Below the pieces are notes generated by a model. It saw nothing but the letters and a program-made list of their open reading frames with translations, was not told where the DNA came from and did no database searches. This document shows positions 32,500 to 39,096 of a stretch of DNA of 45,593 nt, one piece after another; position 1 is the stretch's first letter, and each line of letters starts with the position of its first letter. Source of the stretch: a bacterium (GTDB lineage: Bacteria; Acidobacteriota; Thermoanaerobaculia; Multivoradales; J023). The position numbers and the translations under genes were made by a program. The stretch lies in contig JAAELT010000433.1 in NCBI GenBank assembly GCA_024226315.1, positions 1-45,593 on the forward strand, in the 5' to 3' direction.

Positions 32500-33288
32500 A
32501 TGCTACAAATCGATCTTTCTGGGAAGCGCGCCCTGATCATGGGCGTCACCAATCGACGCAGTCTCGGCTGGTCGATCGCGGCGAGGTTGCACGCGGCCGG
32601 CGCCGAGCTGGCCTTCAGCTATCAGGGCGAGCGGCTCAAGGGCGAGCTCGAGAAACTGACCACCGACATCCCGAACGTGCGCCTCTACCAGGTCGACGTC
32701 ACCCGCGAAGACGAGCTGAAGGCCCTGTTCGCCGATCTCGCCGACGCTTGGGGCTCTCTCGACTACCTGGTGCACGCCATTGCCTTCGCGCCGCGCCCGG
32801 CGATGGATGGCCGCTATATCGAGACCACCCGCGACGACTGGGTGACCGCGCTCGAAGTCTCGGCCTATTCCCTGGTGGCGGCGGCCCGTGAGGCCGAGCC
32901 TTTGCTGACCGAGGGTGGCGGCATCGTCACCCTCACCTACTACGCCGCCGAGAAGGTGGTGCCCAAGTACAACGTCATGGGCATCGCCAAGAGCGCCCTC
33001 GAGGCGAGCGTGCGGTACCTGTCCTATGACCTCGGCAAGAAGGGCGTGCGGGTCAACGCCGTCTCGGCCGGCCCGGTGAAGACGATCGCGGCGCGCAGCA
33101 TCCCGGGTTTCATGAAGATGTTCAAGCGGGTCGCCTCCATGTCGCCCCTGGGCCGTCACGTCGAGCACGAGGAGGTCGGCAACCTGGGCCTCTTCCTGCT
33201 CTCGCCCCTGGCCGGCGGCATCACCGGCGAGACGGTCTACGTCGACGCCGGCTACCACGTGATGGGCATGGACCTGGGCGAGGATTAG
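32500..33288 (+). CDS. fabI: enoyl-[acyl-carrier-protein] reductase
   Basis: A 262-residue short-chain dehydrogenase-type enzyme that performs the last reduction of each fatty acid elongation cycle, using NAD(P)H. FabI features are clear: the GVTNRRSLGWSIA nucleotide site, the VHAIAFAPR segment, the catalytic pair YxxxxxxK in KYNVMGIAKSALEASVRYLS and the downstream SAGPVKTIAARSI. ATG 32500 lies 9 nt after TAAAAT (32485-32490). It stands alone; the 42-bp array 3 follows directly. Confidence 0.95.
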   Translation: MLQIDLSGKRALIMGVTNRRSLGWSIAARLHAAGAELAFSYQGERLKGELEKLTTDIPNVRLYQVDVTREDELKALFADLADAWGSLDYLVHAIAFAPRPAMDGRYIETTRDDWVTALEVSAYSLVAAAREAEPLLTEGGGIVTLTYYAAEKVVPKYNVMGIAKSALEASVRYLSYDLGKKGVRVNAVSAGPVKTIAARSIPGFMKMFKRVASMSPLGRHVEHEEVGNLGLFLLSPLAGGITGETVYVDAGYHVMGMDLGED

Positions 33289-33293
33289 CGCCC

Positions 33294-33503
33294 CCGGGTC
33301 TGCCAAGGGACCCCGATCGAGCCGCCATCGGCCGATTGACCATGGCAATCAACCATGATTGCCGCTCCATCGGCTTGTTGGAAATTGCCATCAAAGACGA
33401 TGGCCGCTCCATCGGCCCATTGACCATGGCAATCAACCACGATTGCCGCTCCATCGGTCGATTGACCATGGCAATCAACCATGATTGCCGCACTATCTGC
33501 TCC
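33294..33503. repeat. array 3: 42-bp tandem repeats with covarying dyad
   Basis: Four units of exactly 42 bp (33336-33377, 33378-33419, 33420-33461, 33462-33503) and a partial one before them (33294-33335). Each unit has an inverted repeat. Units 1, 3 and 4 carry GGCAATC-N6-GATTGCC. Unit 2 carries GCCATC-N6-GATGGC, where an A-T pair has become C-G on both arms. It is open in both strands with 14-residue periods (TMAINHDCRSIGRL). It is unrelated in sequence to arrays 1 and 2. No gene is visible in 33504-33760. Confidence 0.85.
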
Positions 33504-33770
33504 GGTTTCGATGTCCCCGAGACATGATCGGCCCGAGAGAGAATCCGGAAGTGCTTGCCAGAGAAGCACTTCCGCGCGTAGGCGCAGACCACAAATGCCG
33601 ATGAGCAATATGTTGCCGTGACCTGCCCCGGGTGAGCCTGAGCTCGGCCCTCATTCTTGGTCTGTTTGTCTTGACGCGTCCATTTTGTGGGCTGGGCGGA
33701 GCATAGGTAAATAGGGCTCCACTGAAAAGATGTACTGAAATCTGGTGGAACCTTTGGTGGAGCCCCGCTC

Positions 33771-33849
33771 TACACTGTCTCCAACGCGGCCGGGTTTTCA
33801 TTCCATCGCGGCCGCGGACCGAAGAAAGGAGGACGACACCATGAGCTGA
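33771..33849 (+). promoter_or_regulatory. -10-like box and leader with a two-codon ORF
   Basis: TACACT at 33771-33776 could be a -10 box. AGGAGG at 33827-33832 is followed 8 nt later by ATG AGC TGA (33841-33849), a complete Met-Ser ORF with an ideal ribosome binding site. The real gene begins at 33976 with its own AAGGAG site. The mini-ORF could influence translation or mRNA stability, or be a remnant. Confidence 0.4.
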
Positions 33850-33975
33850 CGACAGGCCAGGGATCGCCGGGCAGTCCCCGACCGCCGATCCGGCCAGCAA
33901 CGAGCAGGGGACGCAAGCCGAGCCTCGTCGCCGCGTAGGCGGCCGGGCTCGAGATCAAACCAAGGAGAAAGACCC

Positions 33976-34797
33976 ATGAAAACACCCAATAGAACCCGAG
34001 ACAGAACCTTCGCCGGGAAACTGCGCGCCTACGACGTGGTTTCCGCGGCGATCGATACCCACGGCGGCCAGGCCGCCGACGTGCTCAACCCCGACACCGG
34101 CACGGCCGTCGAAGGCGAGCCGGCGTTGGACTACCGGCCGATCTTCACGGATCTCGGCAACCGTCTGGAGACCGCCAAGGAGGAGATGCTCACCGCCAAC
34201 GCGACCCACCTGGGTCAGCTGGCCAGAGTCGCCGAGCTCAAGGCGCGGCGCAGCGGTGTCCGGGACGAGCTGTTCGCGGCCTTCACCCCGGCCCGCTCCA
34301 CTCTGGAGCACCTCTACGGGCGGGACAACGGCTTCACCACCACGGGAGTCGCGGGCAGTACCCTGCCGGACCCCAGGGGCCTGGTGAAGCAGGTCCGCGA
34401 CGCCGTGGACTTCTTCCAGGATCCCAAGGTGGAGCTGACTCCGGCCGTCGAGGAGGTCCGCGTCGACCTTCCCATGCTGGCAGTCAGGCTCTCCCTGGGC
34501 GCCGACCAGCTCGAGCTGGCCATCGGCGACCACGCCGGGGCCGAGAAGACGGCCGAGGCCACCCGCGCGACCAAGAACACCGCGATCAAGACCTATGATC
34601 GCGAGTTCATCTACGTCGCGCGCACCACCGAGGGCCTCTTCGACCTGGCGGGCATGCACGAGCTCGCCCAGCGCGTGCGCCCCTCCACCCGCCGCCCCGG
34701 CCGCCGGGCGGAAGACACCGGCAACGAGACGCCCGACGCGGCGTCCATCGAGCCGGCGCCTGCCGACGACACCGAGTCGGCGTCCACGGACGCCTGA
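33976..34797 (+). CDS. hypothetical 273-aa protein with acidic tail
   Basis: A soluble, largely helical protein of 273 residues that I cannot assign to a named family. Its features are a basic N-terminus (NRTRDRTFAGKLRAYDVVSA), a helical middle, and a C-terminal part with TEGLFDLAGMHELAQRVRPS followed by a low-complexity acidic tail (PAPADDTESASTDA). A truncated relative lies at 4235-4627. The 3' end and terminator are duplicated behind the HEPN gene at 35.9 kb. The ATG has an AAGGAG site 8 bp upstream. Confidence 0.75.
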   Translation: MKTPNRTRDRTFAGKLRAYDVVSAAIDTHGGQAADVLNPDTGTAVEGEPALDYRPIFTDLGNRLETAKEEMLTANATHLGQLARVAELKARRSGVRDELFAAFTPARSTLEHLYGRDNGFTTTGVAGSTLPDPRGLVKQVRDAVDFFQDPKVELTPAVEEVRVDLPMLAVRLSLGADQLELAIGDHAGAEKTAEATRATKNTAIKTYDREFIYVARTTEGLFDLAGMHELAQRVRPSTRRPGRRAEDTGNETPDAASIEPAPADDTESASTDA

Positions 34798-34811
34798 TTT
34801 CTCTTACCCAC

Positions 34812-34841
34812 GCCGGGCGGCCCACGGGCCGCCCGGCCTTT
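34812..34841 (+). terminator. strong rho-independent terminator
   Basis: GCCGGGCGGCCC (34812-34823) and GGGCCGCCCGGC (34826-34837) form a 12-bp GC-rich stem followed by CTTT. An almost identical structure follows the HEPN gene at 35906-35935. Confidence 0.8.
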
Positions 34842-35028
34842 CCGGGCACCGCTGCCGATACTTCTGGAATACCCCGTCGCCGACCTCACCGTCGTCCAGT
34901 ACGGCGAAGCGATGCCGCTGCAGCTAGCGTCGGGCACGCTTCGGGTACAATCTGGCAAGGAGGCTGTCCGACTCTTCGAGCAAGCAGTGTGGATAGACCA
35001 GGGAGTCGAACCGGCGGGAAGACGAAAT

Positions 35029-35403
35029 ATGTCCAGCGACTCAGACACGACTCGCAAGAGTACGAGCGCCGACAGGGTTCCCCCGGCCGGTTGGCTCGCG
35101 GACCTGCTGGTGACCTTCAAGGAAGGGCTCCAGCAACTCTACGGCGAGCGTCTGCAGGGCCTCTACCTCTTTGGATCCCGCGCCCGGGGAGAGACGCAGG
35201 CCGATTCGGACGTGGATCTGGCCGTCGTGCTCGACCGCGTGACGGACTACGGACGCGAGATTCGACGCACCAGCGAGCTCACCGCTTCCCTGGCGCTGGA
35301 GCACGAGGTCAGTATCAGCTGCGTCTTCATCCCGGATGCGGACTGGCGGCGGGCCGAGGGACCGTTTCTCGTCAACGTCCGCAGTGACGCCGTCGCCGCA
35401 TGA
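35029..35403 (+). CDS. MNT-type nucleotidyltransferase
   Basis: A 124-residue minimal nucleotidyltransferase with GSRARGETQADSDVDLAVVL, the GS...DxD signature of the MNT family, which pairs with HEPN proteins. In known MNT-HEPN modules the MNT adds AMP groups to the HEPN toxin and inactivates it. I chose ATG 35029, before the first family-like segment (GWLADLLVTFKEGLQQLYGE). TACAAT at 34946-34951 is a possible -10 box. The frame is open upstream to 34912, but that part is not family-like. The stop overlaps the HEPN start (ATGA). Confidence 0.85.
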   Translation: MSSDSDTTRKSTSADRVPPAGWLADLLVTFKEGLQQLYGERLQGLYLFGSRARGETQADSDVDLAVVLDRVTDYGREIRRTSELTASLALEHEVSISCVFIPDADWRRAEGPFLVNVRSDAVAA

Positions 35404-35891
35404 AGGACGACTCCGCCAAGCTTCTCGCCAAGGCGGAGCGGGCCATCCGGGCCGCTCGCACTCTGCTCGATGCCGACGACGTAGAGTTCGCTGCCGGCCG
35501 CATCTACTACGCGATGTTCTACGTGGCGGAGGCTCTTCTCTACGAGCGCGATCTGCAGTTCCGTAAGCACAGCGCAGTCCATGCCGCGTACGGCAAGGAG
35601 TTCGCCAAGACGGGCGTCTTGGAGCCTCGATTCCACCGCTGGCTTCTCGGTGCCTTCAACCTCCGGCTGCAGATGGACTACAGCTTCGATGCCGCCACCA
35701 GCCACGAGGAAGTAGAGGAAGTACTCGAACAGGCGCGGACCTTTCTGGCCGCGGCCCGCAGTTACTTGAGCACGTCGGAAGCCAGTGGGGCGTCGTCGTC
35801 GCCACCAGTCGCCGGGGCAGACACCGGCGACGAGGCGCCCCCCGAGGAGGCGCCTGCCGACGACACCGACTCGGCGTCAACGGACGCCTGA
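35400..35891 (+). CDS. HEPN-domain toxin with a captured C-terminal tail
   Basis: A 163-residue protein. Residues 1-125 form a HEPN domain (KLLAKAERAIRAARTLLDAD, RIYYAMFYVAEALLYER) with a possible RNase motif R-x5-H in RKHSAVH. HEPN partners of MNT proteins are typically about 125-135 residues. Here a low-complexity tail of about 35 residues follows and ends APADDTDSASTDA, nearly identical in DNA to the end of the 33976-34797 gene. The 3' flank including the terminator is also duplicated. It is coupled to the MNT gene by a 4-bp overlap. Confidence 0.85.
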   Translation: MKDDSAKLLAKAERAIRAARTLLDADDVEFAAGRIYYAMFYVAEALLYERDLQFRKHSAVHAAYGKEFAKTGVLEPRFHRWLLGAFNLRLQMDYSFDAATSHEEVEEVLEQARTFLAAARSYLSTSEASGASSSPPVAGADTGDEAPPEEAPADDTDSASTDA

Positions 35892-35905
35892 TCCCCTCCA
35901 CCCAC

Positions 35906-35935
35906 GCCGGGCGGCCTTCGGGCCGCCCGGCCCTT
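35906..35935. terminator. rho-independent terminator, probably bidirectional
   Basis: GCCGGGCGGCC (35906-35916), a TTCG loop and GGCCGCCCGGC (35921-35931) form a perfect stem with a stable tetraloop, followed by CCTT. It separates the HEPN gene from the convergent antiporter gene, which ends at 35943. Confidence 0.8.
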
Positions 35936-35942
35936 CCGGGCG

Positions 35943-36896
35943 CTAGCCCTTCGCCCAGTACAGGAAGATCATGTACCCCAGGTAGAGGGCCAGCAGGATC
36001 GCGCCTTCGAAGCGCACCAGCCGGCGCTGGGTTGCGAGCGCGATCAGCACCAGCACGCTGATCGCCAGCACCACCCAGAAGTCGAGCGCCAGCGCCTTCG
36101 CCGGCACGTCGATCGGATGCGCCAGAGACGTGAAGCCGAGGATGCACAGCAGGTTGAAGATGTTCGAGCCGATCACGTTGCCGAGCACCAGGTCGCCCTC
36201 GTGCCGCCGGGCGGCGGCGATCGCGGCCGCCAGCTCGGGCAGGCTGGTGCCCAGCGCCACCAGGGTCAGCCCGATGACCCGATCGGAGACGCCCAGGGAG
36301 CGGGCGATGGTGCTGGCTCCTTCGACCAGGGCATAGGCGCCACCGACCAGCAGACCGACGCCGACGGCGACTCCCAGCAGCGACAGCCAGACGGGCCTCT
36401 CCCCGGCCGCTTCGCCTTCGGCCTCCTCGTCAGCCGTCTCGCTCTCGGTACCGGTTTCGCGCATCTGGGTCGCGATGAAGACCCCCAACAGGCCGACGAG
36501 CAGCAGGCCTTCCAGGCGACTGAGATGAAGGCCTGTCGCCATCAGGGGGTAGATGACGATGGTCACGAAGACCATGAACGCCACCTCGCGGCGGATGAAG
36601 CGTACGGTCGCATAGAGAGGGAAGATGATTGCTGAGACGCCGAGGATCAGACCGAGGTTGGCGACGTTGGAGCCCAACACGTTGCCGATCGCCATCTCCG
36701 GCGCGCCCTTGAAGGCGGCGGTGAGAGTGGCCGCCAGCTCCGGTGCCGAGGTCGCGAAGGCGACCACGGTGAGGCCGATCACCAGTGAGCTGACGCCGAA
36801 GGCCTTAGCCAGCCGGATCGAGTTCTCGACCAGCAGCTCGCCGCCGAAGTAGAGCAGCGCGATTCCGACGATGACCAGGAGGGCCGAGATCAGCAT
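35943..36896 (-). CDS. CaCA-family sodium/calcium exchanger
   Basis: A 317-residue integral membrane protein with two inverted halves of five helices. Each half carries the alpha-repeat signature, GNVLGSNVANLGLILGV in the first and GNVIGSNIFNLLCILG in the second, with VAFATSAPELAATLTAA and VALGTSLPELAAAIAAA before them. The acidic loop between the halves (ESETADEEAEGEAAGE) is typical. It exchanges Ca2+ against Na+ or H+. AGGAAG lies upstream of ATG 36896. It stands apart from its neighbours. Confidence 0.93.
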   Translation of the reverse strand: MLISALLVIVGIALLYFGGELLVENSIRLAKAFGVSSLVIGLTVVAFATSAPELAATLTAAFKGAPEMAIGNVLGSNVANLGLILGVSAIIFPLYATVRFIRREVAFMVFVTIVIYPLMATGLHLSRLEGLLLVGLLGVFIATQMRETGTESETADEEAEGEAAGERPVWLSLLGVAVGVGLLVGGAYALVEGASTIARSLGVSDRVIGLTLVALGTSLPELAAAIAAARRHEGDLVLGNVIGSNIFNLLCILGFTSLAHPIDVPAKALALDFWVVLAISVLVLIALATQRRLVRFEGAILLALYLGYMIFLYWAKG

Positions 36897-36917
36897 GTGG
36901 CTTCCTGCCCGGCTTGC

Positions 36918-38069
36918 TCAGGAGGCAAGCCGCAAGTCTTCGTAGATCGCCTCGGTGGCGTCGCGAAAGCGCTCGGTATGGCGCGGCTCTCCGGGATTGC
37001 CATTGGTGACGAGTGCGACCACCAGGCCGTGCTCGGGATCGGCGAACCCGGTCGAGGACTGAAAACCGCTATGGCCGAAGGTCCGCCGTGAAGCGTGGCG
37101 ACCGTACCCGTACGGGGGCAAGTCAGCGCCGTAGTGATTGGAGTTGACGATGAAGCCCAGACCCCAGTCGAGCTTGTGCTTGAAAGTCTGGTCGTGCATC
37201 CCCACCCGATGCGGGACGGTCATCGCCTCGACGGTCTGGGGAGAGAGGATCTTGGTGTCTTGCCACCGGCCGCGGCTGAGCAGCATCTCGTAGAAGCGCC
37301 CGAGCTCGCGGATCGGCCCGTAGCCGTTGCCGCCCGGCGAGCAGCCGACGACGTGGGCTTCGCGGTTCCAGGCGCGTTCCATCCGTCCGTTCTCGGTGCT
37401 GTACATCCTGCCCAGGCGATCGCCATAGGCTTCGAACTTCTCGCGCGGCATGCCGACCCAGGAGTCGCGCATCCCCAGGGGCTCGAAGATCTCCTCGCGC
37501 ACGTACCGCCGGAAGTGGCGGCCGTCGAGGCGGCGCACCAGCTCACCGAGCAGGAACCAGCTCGAAGCCAGGTGATAGCCGGCTTTCTCGCCGAGGACCC
37601 AGCGGGGCTCCGGACGCGCGCGGCAGATGAAATCGATGATCTCGTCCCAGCTCGCCTCGGGCCAGCCGACGTTGAGCTTGCGGATGCCGCCGGTGTGGGT
37701 CAGCAGGTGCCGCACGGTGACCCGCTCTTTGCCGTGGACGCCGAACTCCGGCACGTGCCGGGCGACCGGGTCGTCGAGCTCGAGCAGGCCGCGCTCCCAC
37801 AGCTGGGCGACGGCGACCGCGGTGATCGGCTTGGTCGACGACAGCCAGATCATTAGCGTGTCCGGGGTCATCGCCTGGCCGATCGCGCGCTCGCCGACCA
37901 CCAGCTCGGTTCGCCGGATCGGCTCGCCGCCGCCCGTCTCCAGGGAGACGTAGAGCTGCGCCCCGAGGTGGAGACCCTGCTCGATGCCAGCCGTCAGCGT
38001 CTCGTGGGTGCGAGGCAGCTCGAAGTCGGAAGTCGGAGTCACGGCGGGTTCTTCGGCGACGGCGATCAC
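36918..38069 (-). CDS. beta-lactamase-fold serine hydrolase (class C-like)
   Basis: A 383-residue protein of the serine beta-lactamase/esterase family. The SxxK motif is SSTK (IWLSSTKPITAVAVAQLWER). The second motif is YHLAS, with Ser in place of the usual Asn, and HSG replaces KTG near the C-terminus (FGHSGFQSS). This set is common in esterases and peptidases of family S12 rather than true lactamases. No signal peptide is visible, so it may be cytoplasmic. Its GTG start at 38069 overlaps the stop of the DUF1838 gene as GTGA, so they are co-transcribed. Confidence 0.85.
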   Translation of the reverse strand: MIAVAEEPAVTPTSDFELPRTHETLTAGIEQGLHLGAQLYVSLETGGGEPIRRTELVVGERAIGQAMTPDTLMIWLSSTKPITAVAVAQLWERGLLELDDPVARHVPEFGVHGKERVTVRHLLTHTGGIRKLNVGWPEASWDEIIDFICRARPEPRWVLGEKAGYHLASSWFLLGELVRRLDGRHFRRYVREEIFEPLGMRDSWVGMPREKFEAYGDRLGRMYSTENGRMERAWNREAHVVGCSPGGNGYGPIRELGRFYEMLLSRGRWQDTKILSPQTVEAMTVPHRVGMHDQTFKHKLDWGLGFIVNSNHYGADLPPYGYGRHASRRTFGHSGFQSSTGFADPEHGLVVALVTNGNPGEPRHTERFRDATEAIYEDLRLAS

Positions 38070-38983
38070 GGGCTGCGGAGCATAGCAGCTTCACCAGGAG
38101 CGCTCTCCGCCTTCTCGTCCACCCACTTCTTGAAGTACGTCCAGCTGGTCTCGTTGCGGCGGTCGTCGTCGAGCGGCGGCGGGGCCTCGAAGCCGGGGAA
38201 GTTGGCCGCGACTTCGTCGCGCAGACCCCGGGGCAGATCGTCCCAGGAGCGAACGCGCTTGCCGGCGCCGTGGTACATCACAGATCCGACCCGGTTGCCC
38301 ATCTCCATCCACGGCAGCCACTGCGCCACCCGGGTCCAGCCGACTTGAGCGTCGTCGAGGCTGCCGACGCTGTCGTCGACCAGCGCCTCGGCGTCGAAGT
38401 AGAAGCTGAACATCTCGATCGCGTGGTAGGTGCCGCCGACGTACTTCTGGTAGTCGCCTGCCAGCGGATTGGGGTAGAAGAGCGGCACTTCGATCATCAT
38501 CCAGCCGCGGCCGTCCTTGATCGTGGCGTCGAAGCTGAACGGGCCGCGGGGGCCGCCCGGCATGATCGGCCCGCGCGAGTTGACCGGGTCGTTGGCGATG
38601 TGCACCACCTCGACCTCTTCGCCCGTCCAGGGGTTGGTCCAGCTCCGCAGGATCTCGCCGTTCTCGTCGAGGTAGAAGAGAACTTCCTTGGACACCATCC
38701 GGTAGCCGGTTCCCTGGTCCGGATGCTCGACCGTCACACAGGCGCGGATGTTCATGCCCTCGTAGGTGAAGAGCCGCCGGTCCTTTTCGCCGGGGACTCG
38801 GCTGAAGGTGGTTCCGCTCCACCAGTAGATCGCCGGCTTGCCGTCTTCGAGATGACACTGGAGCTTGCGCATCGCCTTCACGGCGTCGGCGGGATCGTCG
38901 AGGTTCAGAGGCTCGGCAGAGGCGCTGGCCGCCAGGGCAAGGAAGGCCAGGATGATGGTGAGGGTCAGGAGCAGCTTCCGCAT
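38066..38983 (-). CDS. DUF1838 family secreted protein
   Basis: A 305-residue protein with a clear signal peptide (LLLTLTIILAFLALAASASA, cleavage likely near residue 22-24) and DUF1838 features: PADAVKAMRKLQCHLEDGKP, YWWSGTTFSRVPG, YEGMNIRACVTVEHPDQGTG and SWTNPWTGEEVEVVHIANDP. The function of the family is unknown. ATG 38983 has GGAGG 8 bp upstream. The promoter region contains a perfect dyad (39051-39072). It is co-transcribed with the hydrolase gene. Confidence 0.9.
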   Translation of the reverse strand: MRKLLLTLTIILAFLALAASASAEPLNLDDPADAVKAMRKLQCHLEDGKPAIYWWSGTTFSRVPGEKDRRLFTYEGMNIRACVTVEHPDQGTGYRMVSKEVLFYLDENGEILRSWTNPWTGEEVEVVHIANDPVNSRGPIMPGGPRGPFSFDATIKDGRGWMMIEVPLFYPNPLAGDYQKYVGGTYHAIEMFSFYFDAEALVDDSVGSLDDAQVGWTRVAQWLPWMEMGNRVGSVMYHGAGKRVRSWDDLPRGLRDEVAANFPGFEAPPPLDDDRRNETSWTYFKKWVDEKAESAPGEAAMLRSP

Positions 38984-39050
38984 TGTCGTCCTCCGTGCTT
39001 CCGCCGCCGTTGACCTCGCGGCAGCCGTGTCGAGCTCCGGCCGGGGCTCA

Positions 39051-39072
39051 ATTGTACTAACCGCAGTACAAT
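39051..39072 (-). promoter_or_regulatory. operator-like dyad with -10 box upstream of DUF1838
   Basis: ATTGTACT (39051-39058) and AGTACAAT (39065-39072) form a perfect 8-bp inverted repeat around 6 nt. On the minus strand the downstream arm ends with TACAAT, a good -10 box, about 68 bp before the start codon. A regulator bound here would block the promoter. Confidence 0.55.
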
Positions 39073-39096
39073 AATCGGGAAGTCCACGCTGGCGCT

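Noticed and set aside
32503..33348. Minus-strand frame opposite fabI
   Set aside because: FabI on the plus strand is unmistakable and the antisense frame has no domain.
36918..38069. Antibiotic-resistance beta-lactamase
   Set aside because: It has the fold and SxxK, but the other motifs (YHLAS, HSG) and the lack of a signal peptide fit esterases or peptidases better.
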